64,000 nt of DNA from Flavobacterium ginsenosidimutans (GCF_003254625.1 NZ_QJRJ01000072.1:124001-188000), one strand, 5' to 3'; numbered from the stretch's first letter, positions 42,208-51,362 are shown. Notes: a model not told the origin generated them from the sequence alone. Numbers and translations are program-made.

Positions 42208-43188
42208 ATGAAAACAAAAATTTACATTTATGGACTTTGTAATATATTCTATGATGCATATTATATTCAAGGACTAAATGAAATTTATAAGAATTTTGAG
42301 TTTAATGTGTCAAAGTTTCCAGCATTTAGCCAAGGTACTTTTGCTATAATTATTGAAGAAGGAAATCAATCAAAAAAAATAATTATAGACTCAAGAGATT
42401 CTAGTGAAATTGGCACTGCAGAACTTGAATGGTGCGATGTTTACGGAAAAATAAATTATAACACTAAGGAACTGCCAGTTAATCATAATAAAAAAGTTGT
42501 TCCTATTGGTCCAAGTTTTGGGGTTAAAATCTGGAATTTAAGTGAAACATTGTATTTTTTAAGTCTCAATTTTTTTAAGTTTAGAAAGAACATTAAAAAT
42601 AAAAAAGAGTTTGTAGCAAATTATTGGAGGCAATATAAAAGGCTGGACCTGAAAAAATATCAACATGTAAAATCTTCTTCGAATGAAATCTTTTTTATGA
42701 ATTCAATTTGGAAAAAGGAAAATGAAACAAATGAGAATAGGGCTTTATTTATTGAAACATGTAAAAACAATTCGGATCTTAATTTTGAAGGAGGATTTGC
42801 TGCTAGAACTAATGGAGATAATTTAGGTTTTGATAAATTAGTATATTCAAAAAAAATTCCACTTAATATTTATATCGAAAAAATTAAAAACTCTGCATTT
42901 GTATTCAATACACCAGCTGTTCTTTCTTGCCATGGCTGGAAGTTAGGAGAATTTTTAGCTCTTGGGAAAGCAATTATCACAACTCATCATTATAATGAGT
43001 TACCTGCAGATTTAGAGAATGAAAAGCATGTTTTGTATATTGGAAATAAAGACGATTTGCAAAAAAATATTAAGAAATTGATAGACGATCCAAACTTTAA
43101 AAAAAGCTTAGAATTGGAAAGTCGAAATTATTTTGACAAATATTTAGCGCCTCAAAAAGTTATTTTAAGATTAGTAGAAAGAAACTAG
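42208..43188 (+). CDS. Putative GT-B glycosyltransferase of unknown family
   Basis: The 326-residue protein begins MKTKIYIYGLCNIFYDAYYIQGLNEIYKNFEFN. Only the C-terminal part is suggestive: NSAFVFNTPAVLSCHGWKLGEFLALGKAIITTHHYNELPADL looks like the nucleotide-sugar-binding half of GT4-like enzymes, and the VLYIGNKDDLQKNIKKLIDD stretch resembles the last helix of this fold. The first half has no clear motif. It starts 1 nt after the previous stop and ends 1 nt before the next start, so it is part of the run. Function is inferred from position and the C-terminal part. Confidence 0.55.
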   Translation: MKTKIYIYGLCNIFYDAYYIQGLNEIYKNFEFNVSKFPAFSQGTFAIIIEEGNQSKKIIIDSRDSSEIGTAELEWCDVYGKINYNTKELPVNHNKKVVPIGPSFGVKIWNLSETLYFLSLNFFKFRKNIKNKKEFVANYWRQYKRLDLKKYQHVKSSSNEIFFMNSIWKKENETNENRALFIETCKNNSDLNFEGGFAARTNGDNLGFDKLVYSKKIPLNIYIEKIKNSAFVFNTPAVLSCHGWKLGEFLALGKAIITTHHYNELPADLENEKHVLYIGNKDDLQKNIKKLIDDPNFKKSLELESRNYFDKYLAPQKVILRLVERN

Positions 43189-43189
43189 A

Positions 43190-44308
43190 ATGAATTTTTT
43201 AATAATAACACATGTCAATCATATTCATAAAGACAATCAATATTTTGGTTATGGACCATATATTGGAGAAATGAATATTTGGTTGAAATATGTTAATAAA
43301 GTAACAATTGTTGCTCCATTAAAAAATGGAAATATTTTGCCTATTGATCTATCTTATCAGTGCAATAATATAGATTTTAAAAATGTTCCAGATTTTAGTT
43401 TTACATCTCTAAAAAGCAGAATAGCATCAATTTTTAAATTACCTATTATTTTCTGGAATATATATCTGGCAATGAAAAAAGCAGATCATATTCATTTAAG
43501 ATGTCCAGGGAATATGGGATTAGTCGCTTGTTTTGTTCAAATTCTATTTCCAAATAAAATAAAAACTGCTAAATATGCTGGTAATTGGGATCCAAATAGC
43601 AAACAACCCTGGACATATAGATTACAGAAGTATTTGCTAAAAAATACTTTCTTGACTAAAAATATGAAAGTTTTAGTTTACGGTGATTGGAAAAATCAAT
43701 CAAAAAATATCAAATCCTTTTTTACAGCTACTTACTCTGATTCAGAAAAAGAGATAATCGATAAAAGCAACGCTAATTTTTACTTTAAGTTTCTTTTTGT
43801 TGGAAGTTTAGTGGATGGAAAAAGACCTTTGTATGCAATAAAATTGATTGAAGGATTAATTGAAAAAGGCTATAATGTTACATTAGATTTATATGGAGAT
43901 GGTGTAGAAAGAAATTCTCTTGAAAACTATATTCGGACTAACAATTTAGATAAATATATTTTCTTAAAGGGAAATCAAAATAGAGAAACTTTAAAAAAGG
44001 CATATAAAGAAAGTCATTTCGTTGTATTGCCATCAAAAAGTGAAGGTTGGCCTAAAGCAATTGCCGAGGGAATGTTTTGGGAATGTTTCCCTATTGCGAC
44101 TAAAGTTTCTTGCGTTCCTTCGATGTTGGATTTTGGGACTAGAGGAATTATGTTAGAAATGAACTTAGAGAAAGATTTAAATGAAATTGCGAAAATAATT
44201 GAAAATGAAGAAGCGTTTACGAATAAAAGTAAATTAGCTTCAATCTGGTCGCAAAAATATACAACTGACATTTTCGAAAAAGAAATTAAAGCATTGTTAC
44301 AAGTATGA
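43190..44308 (+). CDS. GT4 family glycosyltransferase
   Basis: The 372-residue protein starts MNFLIITHVNHIHKDNQYFGYGPYIGEMNIWLKYV. HIHLRCPGNMGLVACFV sits in the N-domain; FLFVGSLVDGKRPLYAIKLIEGL and VVLPSKSEGWPKAIAEGMFWECFPIATKVSCVPSM form the C-terminal donor site with E-x7-E. This is a standard retaining GT-B enzyme. It overlaps the next glycosyltransferase by 4 nt. Confidence 0.86.
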   Translation: MNFLIITHVNHIHKDNQYFGYGPYIGEMNIWLKYVNKVTIVAPLKNGNILPIDLSYQCNNIDFKNVPDFSFTSLKSRIASIFKLPIIFWNIYLAMKKADHIHLRCPGNMGLVACFVQILFPNKIKTAKYAGNWDPNSKQPWTYRLQKYLLKNTFLTKNMKVLVYGDWKNQSKNIKSFFTATYSDSEKEIIDKSNANFYFKFLFVGSLVDGKRPLYAIKLIEGLIEKGYNVTLDLYGDGVERNSLENYIRTNNLDKYIFLKGNQNRETLKKAYKESHFVVLPSKSEGWPKAIAEGMFWECFPIATKVSCVPSMLDFGTRGIMLEMNLEKDLNEIAKIIENEEAFTNKSKLASIWSQKYTTDIFEKEIKALLQV

Positions 44309-45393
44309 GAATCGTACAGATAATAGATTCCTTAGAAACTGGAGGAGCAGAAAGAATGGCCGTAAATTATGCCAATGCACTTTCGGAAAAAGTTGAATTT
44401 TCGGGCCTAATAACAACTCGTAAAGAAGGTTTGCTTTTAGATTATTTAGATGAAAAAGTGTCATATTTATTTTTGAAAAAAAAATCAAGTATTGATCCAA
44501 AAGCTCTTTCTAGACTGATTAGCTATCTAAAAAGAAATAAAGTAGAAATAATTCATACACATAGTTCTTCATTTTTTATTGCGGCTCTAGCCAAAACTTT
44601 TATTCCAAAGATTAAAATTATATGGCATGATCATTTCGGTATTTCTCAAGATTTAGATTCTAGAAAAAACTTAATATTGAAAATAGCGTCATTTTTATTT
44701 TTAGGAATTATTTCAGTAAACGATTATCTGAAAAAATGGGCTTTAGATTATTTACATTGCTCGAATGTCTCTTATTTCCCTAATTTTATACACGAATCGG
44801 TAGATTCTTCAAGTAATTTTAAACTAAAAGGAATTGATGGCAAAAGAATAATTTGCGTTGCCAATTTGCGCCCACAAAAGAATCATGAACTATTGATAAA
44901 TGGAGCAGAAATACTTCATCAAAAATTCCCAGAATGGTCATTCCATTTAATTGGTAAAGATTTTCATGATGATTATAGTAAAAATCTTGTAGAAAAAGTA
45001 AAAGACCTTGAGCTTACTGAAACAGTATTTTTCTATGGAGAGATGATTAACACACAAAATTTGCTTAAACAATCTGAAATTGCTGTTTTGACCTCTCACT
45101 CAGAGGGACTTCCTTTGGCTATTTTGGAATATGGATTGTCGAGCTTACCAGTTGTTGCAACAAATGTTGGGGAAGTAAAAAAAATTATACAGTCTCCGCA
45201 AGAAGGTTTGTTGATAGAATCAAACAATTTGGAACAATTTGTAAGATCTGTAGAAAATTTGATCGTACACGAAGAAACGAGAAAAATAATGGGTAAAAAA
45301 TTATTTTCTCTAGTTGAGCAGAATTTTAGTGAAAAATCAATTTTGAATGGGTACATCGCATGGTTGAAATCTTTGACTACTTTTGCGAAATAA
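44305..45393 (+). CDS. GT4 family glycosyltransferase
   Basis: The 362-residue protein begins MRIVQIIDSLETGGAERMAVNYANALSE, with the GGAER loop, and has IIHTHSSSFFIAALAKTF, KRIICVANLRPQKNHELLINGA and VLTSHSEGLPLAILEYGLSSLPVVATNVGEVKKII. The motif set is that of the GT4 group common in Bacteroidota polysaccharide loci. It is the last transferase of the block before a ligase/polymerase-like membrane protein (15-nt gap). Confidence 0.88.
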   Translation: MRIVQIIDSLETGGAERMAVNYANALSEKVEFSGLITTRKEGLLLDYLDEKVSYLFLKKKSSIDPKALSRLISYLKRNKVEIIHTHSSSFFIAALAKTFIPKIKIIWHDHFGISQDLDSRKNLILKIASFLFLGIISVNDYLKKWALDYLHCSNVSYFPNFIHESVDSSSNFKLKGIDGKRIICVANLRPQKNHELLINGAEILHQKFPEWSFHLIGKDFHDDYSKNLVEKVKDLELTETVFFYGEMINTQNLLKQSEIAVLTSHSEGLPLAILEYGLSSLPVVATNVGEVKKIIQSPQEGLLIESNNLEQFVRSVENLIVHEETRKIMGKKLFSLVEQNFSEKSILNGYIAWLKSLTTFAK

Positions 45394-45408
45394 ACCTTTA
45401 TTTATTAA

Positions 45409-46749
45409 ATGAAAAATATAAAATTTACCTATACATCATTAATCATTCTGCATATTGTAATAGCATTTGCTGTCTTTGTACTTCCTTTTTTGTCTAAAAT
45501 TTATGCTTTTCTAATTCCAGTTATAGGTGCTTTTTTTGTTTTTAAAAATAAAAACAAAAACAATGAAGTATTGTATGTAAGTGCCTATTTAGTGGGAGCT
45601 GAGGTTTTTTTACGTATGACAGGTGGAAATTTTAACAATGAGTATGTGAAGTATTTGGTCGTCTTTTTTATGCTTTGCGGTATGGTTTTTAACAACTTTT
45701 CTAAAAGCGCATTCATATTCTCATTTTTTTTAATACTACTATTACCTGCTGTTTTAATTACCACAGAAACAGCTAGTTTTGATATTGATATTAGAAAAAT
45801 TCTAGTTTTTAATTTATCTGGCCCTTTTTGTTTAGCTATATGTGCAACTTATATGATTAATAGAAAAGTTGTCTTTAATGAGCTTCAGAACATATTAAAG
45901 GCAATTGGTTTTCCTGTAATAGCAACTACTGTTTATTTGTTTTTATATACGCCAAGTATAAAAGAGGTTGTAACAGGAACTCAATCAAATTTTGCAACTT
46001 CAGGAGGGTTTGGTCCCAATCAAGTTTCTACAATACTGGGATTAGGCATATTTGTCTTTTTTACTCAATTGGTCCTGTTCTCAAAATCTAAAAAAGACAT
46101 TTTTATTAATGGAAGTTTACTCATATTCACAAGTTATAGAGGTATTGTTACTTTTTCCCGAGGAGGAATTTTTACTGCAATAGCAATGATTATTTGTCTG
46201 TTTGCTGTTGTTTATTACTTTTCTAACGCTAAAGGGAAAAGCAAATTTGTTTTAGTTTTTTTCTTAACAGGATTAATATCTATTGGAATATGGACTTATA
46301 CTTCCTTTCAAACCCATGGACTTATCGAAAAAAGATATGCTAATAAAGATGCTCGTGGGAGAGAAAAAAAAGATCGTTTAGGTGGTAGAGAAGAAGTTAT
46401 GAATGCAGAAATAAATTTGTTTTTGAATAATCCTGTTTTTGGGGTAGGAGCAGGAATGAGTAAATATGAAAGAGTTGAAGAATTAGGACAAGAAGTAGCC
46501 TCACATAGTGAAATTACAAGACTAATCGCGGAACATGGTGTATTTGGTATTTTTGCATTTTTAATTCTTTTTTTTACACCAATTATTAGTTATATAAACA
46601 ACAAGCAACATTTATATTTTCTATCTTTTTTTATGTTTTGGTTACTTACCATTAACCATGCAGCCATGAGAATTGCTGCACCAGCGTTTGTTTATGCACT
46701 ATCACTTCTTTATGTTCAGGTTAAAATTCCTGAGGAAACAGAAAATTAA
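45409..46749 (+). CDS. O-antigen ligase/polymerase-like membrane protein (Wzy/WaaL family)
   Basis: The 446-residue protein has about eleven membrane segments and one large loop after residue 300 with RYANKDARGREKKDRLGGREEVMNAEINLFLNNPVFGVGAGMSKYERVEELGQEVASHSEITRLIAEHGVFG. This loop, with R/K-rich entry, the NPxFGxG motif and a conserved His, is the mark of O-antigen polymerase and ligase proteins (Wzy_C). Polymerase and WaaL-type ligase cannot be told apart by sequence alone. An EpsG-like polymerase is already present at 7459-8481, so a ligase or a polymerase for a second glycan are both possible. Confidence 0.85.
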   Translation: MKNIKFTYTSLIILHIVIAFAVFVLPFLSKIYAFLIPVIGAFFVFKNKNKNNEVLYVSAYLVGAEVFLRMTGGNFNNEYVKYLVVFFMLCGMVFNNFSKSAFIFSFFLILLLPAVLITTETASFDIDIRKILVFNLSGPFCLAICATYMINRKVVFNELQNILKAIGFPVIATTVYLFLYTPSIKEVVTGTQSNFATSGGFGPNQVSTILGLGIFVFFTQLVLFSKSKKDIFINGSLLIFTSYRGIVTFSRGGIFTAIAMIICLFAVVYYFSNAKGKSKFVLVFFLTGLISIGIWTYTSFQTHGLIEKRYANKDARGREKKDRLGGREEVMNAEINLFLNNPVFGVGAGMSKYERVEELGQEVASHSEITRLIAEHGVFGIFAFLILFFTPIISYINNKQHLYFLSFFMFWLLTINHAAMRIAAPAFVYALSLLYVQVKIPEETEN

Positions 46750-46773
46750 TAGGTTAGTATTATTTTTTTACGA

Positions 46774-46781
46774 TACATTTG
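46774..46781 (+). promoter_or_regulatory. Probable -7 promoter box before the WbaP-like gene
   Basis: TACATTTG fits the TAnnTTTG consensus. A TTA-type -33 candidate lies about 17-18 nt upstream. The implied transcript would start near 46788, 29 nt before the ATG at 46817, in a 67-nt intergenic gap. It would allow the initiating transferase to be expressed independently of the long operon. Confidence 0.45.
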
Positions 46782-46816
46782 CCATGCCCAATAATCATAT
46801 TTAAAACCTATTAGCG

Positions 46817-48211
46817 ATGTTTTCAAAAAGGAAAATGCATTTCGAGATTTCGGAAAGGAAAGTTCTACTTTGTCTTTTCGATGCTGCATTTATATTTACA
46901 GCTTTGTTTCTGTTGAGTTTACTTTTTGATTATCGATATTATTCTTTAAACGAAAATAGGTTCTTCAAATCTTTCTTACTGATTGGTTATGTATATGTTT
47001 TCGGAGCAATTTTCGAAATGTATAATTTACAAACAGCCAGTAATCAGTTTCAGATTCTGAAAAGTGTAATTCTAACTTCACTTACCGCTGTAACGGTATA
47101 TTTATTTACGCCAGTTTTATCGCCAGAACTTCCTAAACAAAGGGTCGTAATCGTAATTTTTTATTTTGCTATTTTAAGTGCTTTATTGTTATGGCGCTTT
47201 TTCTATGTTTACTTTTTGGCATCGCATCGTTTTTCTCAAAATGTGGTTTTGATTTGTGACCAAAGTGAGGTTGAAGATTTAGTTTTAGGACTGGAAAATG
47301 TCGATCCGCATTATAAAATTATTGGTTTTGTAAACTCCGATTCGGTTTCAGATGAGAATCTAGATTTTCATTATGTAAAAGAAATAAAAAAAGAAGATTT
47401 GGAACATTTTGTAACCACACACAATGTTTCGGAGATTATAATTGCATCACAAAAAACTGATGGTATCACAACCGATTTGTATCAGCAATTGCTTCATCTA
47501 TTAGAAAACGGAAATATTATTCGAGAATATACTCAAGTTTACGAAAGCAAAACGCAACGAATTCCTGTACACTACATTGGGAGAGATTTTTATCGTTTCT
47601 TCCCATTTAGCAGAAGCAACAATAATAAATTATATTTATTGCTGATTCGATTAATGGAACTTTTCTTTTCTTTTCTAGGACTTGTATTCTGCGCTATTTT
47701 TATTCCGATCATTATTATCGGAAATCTTTTTGCCAATAAAGGAAGTCTTTTTTATACTCAAGAAAGAGTAGGTAAAAATGGAGTTATTTTCAAAATTTAT
47801 AAATTCAGAACCATGACCGAGAATTCGGAAGCCAATGGTGCCGTTTTTGCGACTCACAATGATAAAAGAGTTACTCCATTTGGTAAATTTATGCGAAAAT
47901 CAAGAATTGATGAACTTCCTCAGTTTATTAATGTTTTAAAAGGCGATATGGCTGTAATTGGCCCAAGGCCAGAAAGACCTTTCTTTGTTGAAGAAATTGC
48001 AAGTGTCATGCCTTTTTATGAAACGCGCCACGTAATTAAACCAGGACTTACAGGCTGGGCGCAGGTAAATTATTCGTACGGAGAATCAATCGACGAAAGT
48101 TTGATTAAACTTCAATACGATTTATATTATATCAAGCACAGAAGTGTATTTCTGGATCTGAGTATTACTTTCAAAACCATTACTACGGTTTTATTCTACC
48201 GAGGCCAATAA
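46817..48211 (+). CDS. Polyprenyl glycosylphosphotransferase (WbaP/WcaJ-type)
   Basis: The 464-residue protein has four N-terminal membrane segments (about 20-140), a cytosolic Rossmann-like region (NVVLICDQSEVEDLV), a re-entrant hydrophobic helix near 280 and the C-terminal catalytic domain: YTQERVGKNGVIFKIYKFRTM, RKSRIDELPQFINVLKGDMAVIGPRPERPFFV, KPGLTGWAQVNYSYGESIDESLIKLQYDLYYI. It transfers hexose 1-phosphate or similar to undecaprenyl phosphate to start a repeat unit. It is the second initiating enzyme in the locus, besides the short PglC-like one. It ends only 2 nt from the stop codon of the convergent gene. Confidence 0.93.
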   Translation: MFSKRKMHFEISERKVLLCLFDAAFIFTALFLLSLLFDYRYYSLNENRFFKSFLLIGYVYVFGAIFEMYNLQTASNQFQILKSVILTSLTAVTVYLFTPVLSPELPKQRVVIVIFYFAILSALLLWRFFYVYFLASHRFSQNVVLICDQSEVEDLVLGLENVDPHYKIIGFVNSDSVSDENLDFHYVKEIKKEDLEHFVTTHNVSEIIIASQKTDGITTDLYQQLLHLLENGNIIREYTQVYESKTQRIPVHYIGRDFYRFFPFSRSNNNKLYLLLIRLMELFFSFLGLVFCAIFIPIIIIGNLFANKGSLFYTQERVGKNGVIFKIYKFRTMTENSEANGAVFATHNDKRVTPFGKFMRKSRIDELPQFINVLKGDMAVIGPRPERPFFVEEIASVMPFYETRHVIKPGLTGWAQVNYSYGESIDESLIKLQYDLYYIKHRSVFLDLSITFKTITTVLFYRGQ

Positions 48212-48213
48212 TA

Positions 48214-49350
48214 TTAGATTATAATCGGAATTGGTCTTTTATTGCGAATTGCTGTTCGTACCAATACAATTCCACTTGTGAAAATTAATGGCAAAGTGAT
48301 AAAGAAATGTGCTTTGTTGATCAAAAACAAAAAGTAAATCACTAAAAGCACAAAATTGATTAACGAAAATCGATAAGTCCATAATTTGTTTTTGAAAATT
48401 GAAAACAAAACTAAAACCAATAAAAGTGGACTAAATAATAAAACATTATAATTCATCGCCAGTTCTTGGTGAAAAGAATAAAATCCCATTGTAACAAAGA
48501 ATATTCCCATTAGAGATAAAATCAAAAAGTAGATTTTATCAACAGTTTTATTTCTTGCTAATACTACAAAAAGTAAAATAACAAGGTAAGTGTAGATATT
48601 ATTCCACCAAGATTTTGGAGTTTCTTTAGTAAATTCTAGTAATGTTTTGCTTTTGGCAACCAAAGGTTTATTTTGGAAAGTAGTTTTCTCTAAACTGTTT
48701 TTTAATTCAAAAGGAAGAAAAATTCTTGTTCCCATTTGATCAACTTTAGTTCCAAAAATAATGCTCGTGCCTAATTGATCATAGAAATGACCATTGAAGT
48801 ATGGAAATAGAATAGAACGATAAGTTCTGTCAGTATCTTCTTTTTTAGTAATTACATTTTGTCCCAATGATTTATTGATGACATCCACAACCATCGACGT
48901 ACAGTTTTTATCAATAAATTTATAAGTATACGATCTTTCTTCAGAAAATAGAGCTTTGTTCAAATTATCAAAAATAGTTTGTTTTAAAGCAGGAGAAATA
49001 AGAAGTTCTTGTTCGTAAACACTCCTTTTATCATCATTATAATCATTTAAAAAATTAGGAAAAGGATGCGCGACAATAAAATACTGTAAATCACCTTTTG
49101 CAAATTTGGCAACGAAGTTTGGTGTTCTAAAATCAAAAGCACCATAATTGTAAACAATATCAACGTTGTTAGCAGGATCTGTAACACGAATCGCTGTATG
49201 TCCAAAATAAGAATAAGTTTCATTTCCAAGTCCGCAAGTAAGAACACTTATTTTAGCCTCTTTTGATAAAGGTATACTTTGGCTAAACCCAATAAAACTT
49301 ACAAATAAGAAGAAAATAAAAAGTGTTTTTTTGAACATGACAGTTTTCAT
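48214..49350 (-). CDS. DUF4105 (Lnb-type) membrane protein
   Basis: The 378-residue protein has a signal peptide (about residues 1-24, ending near FSQS), a periplasmic N-terminal domain and about five membrane segments in the C-terminal third. VLTCGLGNETYSYFGHTAIRVTDPANNVDIVYNYGAFDF and YKFIDKNCTSMVVDVINKSL correspond to the DUF4105 domain (Lnb family; Cys-His peptidase-like core). Function in bacteria is unknown; the domain looks papain-like, with His in YFGHTAIR and Cys in KNCTSM as the candidate pair. It is on the opposite strand to the polysaccharide locus and marks its edge. The PorV/PorQ-like gene lies 34 nt upstream. Confidence 0.8.
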   Translation of the reverse strand: MKTVMFKKTLFIFFLFVSFIGFSQSIPLSKEAKISVLTCGLGNETYSYFGHTAIRVTDPANNVDIVYNYGAFDFRTPNFVAKFAKGDLQYFIVAHPFPNFLNDYNDDKRSVYEQELLISPALKQTIFDNLNKALFSEERSYTYKFIDKNCTSMVVDVINKSLGQNVITKKEDTDRTYRSILFPYFNGHFYDQLGTSIIFGTKVDQMGTRIFLPFELKNSLEKTTFQNKPLVAKSKTLLEFTKETPKSWWNNIYTYLVILLFVVLARNKTVDKIYFLILSLMGIFFVTMGFYSFHQELAMNYNVLLFSPLLLVLVLFSIFKNKLWTYRFSLINFVLLVIYFLFLINKAHFFITLPLIFTSGIVLVRTAIRNKRPIPIII

Positions 49351-49384
49351 GATTTAATTTTTTAAAGATTTTATGGTTTATAAT

Positions 49385-50452
49385 TTACCTAAAGATTCCT
49401 AAATCTACTTTCAAAGAAAATATGTTAGAATATAATGCTGTACTTTGATTTCCTAAATCCGTCAAAGCATAATCAATTTGAATGCCTTTGTATCTAAATC
49501 CTAAACCAATATTAGGCTGAAAATTCACTTTTTCGGTATTATCCAATTGCGTTACATTCTGAAAATTACCTGCGCCGGCTCTCACAAAAACTAAATCAGT
49601 ATAACCAAATTCAAACCCTAGAGCTGGGTCTATACTTACTACTTTTGATGAAATAATATCATTGGTCTGTTCAAATCGCATATTTAAGTTTGCTGAGGTA
49701 ACAAGACTGCATTCGTTATGAAAATCAAATCTTTTTGAAACTCCTAATTGTGCTTTTGGCAATGTTATTTCTGTGCTTTCTGGTAATTCATTATTTTCTC
49801 CCGGAATAGCATTTGCAATTTTTGCATATTCTTCTTCATCAATATTCCAGATATTGTAAGTCGTCGTAATATCTCGAAGCATTAATCCGAATTTCCAATC
49901 GTTTCTTTCAAACTGAAGTCCGATGTCAAATCCAAATCCCCAAGAATTGGCAAATTTTCCAATTATTCTTCGAATTACTTTTGCATTTACGCCGTATTGA
50001 AATCCTTCAACAGGAAGTTTTCTCGCATAAGAAAAAGTAAAACCATAATCAGCTGTAGAAAAAAGGCTGATTCTGTTATAGTCGATATTTCCTTGATTGT
50101 CGATTAATTGGGTAGTGTCCATAATATCATCGACTCCAAAACGAATCATCGAAATTCCCCAAGCACTTTGATCATCAATTGGGCTTGCATAACCAATGTA
50201 GTCATATTGCGCAATATTCGCAAAATAGCTGGCATGCATTAAAGCAATTTCATGATCTTCAAGATGTGTTAATCCCGCAGGATTCCAGTAAACAGCATTA
50301 ACATCTTTTGTTGAAGCAACTACTGTACTTGACATTCCTAATGCAGCTGCGTCGACACCAATATTCATAAACTCGTTCGAATATTTTCGAACGGTCTGGC
50401 CGTATTGCGAAGTGAAACTCCAAAATAATATAAATGCGAAAAGCTTCTTCAA
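49385..50452 (-). CDS. PorV/PorQ-family outer-membrane beta-barrel
   Basis: The 355-residue protein has a signal peptide (to about SQYGQ) and then NEFMNIGVDAAALGMSSTVVASTKDVNAVYWNPAGLTHL, the recognisable start of PorV/PorQ-type (UPF0164, FadL-like) barrels. Alternating beta segments continue to the end, and the last segment (FSLKVDLGIFR) looks like a closing strand. PorV and PorQ relatives serve the type IX secretion system as outer-membrane shuttle or accessory proteins. This copy has no porU or other secretion genes beside it, so it may be an accessory paralogue. It probably shares a transcript with the DUF4105 gene. Confidence 0.82.
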   Translation of the reverse strand: MKKLFAFILFWSFTSQYGQTVRKYSNEFMNIGVDAAALGMSSTVVASTKDVNAVYWNPAGLTHLEDHEIALMHASYFANIAQYDYIGYASPIDDQSAWGISMIRFGVDDIMDTTQLIDNQGNIDYNRISLFSTADYGFTFSYARKLPVEGFQYGVNAKVIRRIIGKFANSWGFGFDIGLQFERNDWKFGLMLRDITTTYNIWNIDEEEYAKIANAIPGENNELPESTEITLPKAQLGVSKRFDFHNECSLVTSANLNMRFEQTNDIISSKVVSIDPALGFEFGYTDLVFVRAGAGNFQNVTQLDNTEKVNFQPNIGLGFRYKGIQIDYALTDLGNQSTALYSNIFSLKVDLGIFR

Positions 50453-50493
50453 CTGATTATTTTTTGCAGACAGAAGTCTGTGTTAATTTTTAT

Positions 50494-50501
50494 CAAAAAT
50501 A
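50494..50501 (-). promoter_or_regulatory. Possible -7 promoter box for the PorV/PorQ-like gene
   Basis: Read on the minus strand this is TATTTTTG, matching TAnnTTTG. It lies about 42-49 nt before the ATG at 50452. A small hairpin (CAGAC...GTCTG at about 50467-50480) lies in the implied leader. Confidence 0.4.
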
Positions 50502-50606
50502 TAATAATTTACTCATCTAATAAGTTCATTTCCCTAAATATTCTGAAAGTCGAGCTTAGAAATAAAAAACTATTACAAAAACTCGTTTCGCATTGACTTA
50601 TTATGC

Positions 50607-50614
50607 TAAATTTG
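50607..50614 (+). promoter_or_regulatory. Probable -7 promoter box for pssA
   Basis: TAAATTTG matches TAnnTTTG exactly and has a TTT (near the TTG consensus) 18 nt upstream. The implied start of transcription is near 50621, about 22 nt before the ATG of pssA. Confidence 0.5.
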
Positions 50615-50642
50615 TTCTCTACCATTATCAAAATTTCAAACT

Positions 50643-51353
50643 ATGAATATCAAAAAGCACATTCCAAATCTTATTACATTAATAAATCTTTTCTGCGGTT
50701 GCGTTGCAATTGTTTTTGTTTCTGAAGGCGATTATTTAATGGCTTTTTATATGGTTTGTCTAGGAATCTTTTTTGATTTCTTTGATGGTTTTTTTGCCAG
50801 ATTATTTAAAGTTTCAAGTCCGCTTGGATTGCAATTAGATTCTCTTGCAGATATGGTAACCAGTGGTGTAACTCCAGGATACGTAATGTACAGCATGTTT
50901 ACTAACAGCGCACACGAATTAGGAACACATCCTGCAATTCCGTTTTTAGGATTTATTATCACTCTAGGTTCTTGCTATCGTTTGGCTAATTTTAATATTG
51001 ATACTCGCCAGACAGATTCTTTTATCGGGTTGCCGACTCCAGCGAATGCATTGTTTATTTTAAGCCTTCCTTTGGTAATTTCATTTTCAGATTCTCTTAT
51101 GATTTTGGAGATTTTAACCAATCAATGGGTTCTATTAGTGATAACATTATGTAGTGCTTATATTTTAAATGCTGAAATTCCGTTGTTTGCTTTAAAAATT
51201 AAAAAATTCAGTTTGAAAGAAAATGCGCTTCAAATTGTGTTTTTGATTATTTCTGTATTAATGATTGTTTTGCTTCATTACATTGCAATTCCATTAATTA
51301 TTGCTTTCTATGTATTGTTGTCAATTGTAAATAATCTGTTTTTGAAAAAATAG
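50643..51353 (+). CDS. pssA: CDP-diacylglycerol-serine O-phosphatidyltransferase
   Basis: The 236-residue protein makes phosphatidylserine from CDP-diacylglycerol and serine, the precursor of phosphatidylethanolamine. The CDP-alcohol phosphotransferase motif is complete: FDGFFARLFKVSSPLGLQLDSLADMVTSGVTPG, with D-G-x2-A-R-x8-G-x3-D-x3-D. About seven membrane segments follow the usual pattern, and the start MNIKKHIPNLITLINLFCGC is typical. A GH25-type gene follows after 9 nt. Confidence 0.93.
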   Translation: MNIKKHIPNLITLINLFCGCVAIVFVSEGDYLMAFYMVCLGIFFDFFDGFFARLFKVSSPLGLQLDSLADMVTSGVTPGYVMYSMFTNSAHELGTHPAIPFLGFIITLGSCYRLANFNIDTRQTDSFIGLPTPANALFILSLPLVISFSDSLMILEILTNQWVLLVITLCSAYILNAEIPLFALKIKKFSLKENALQIVFLIISVLMIVLLHYIAIPLIIAFYVLLSIVNNLFLKK

Positions 51354-51362
51354 TTCTATTTA

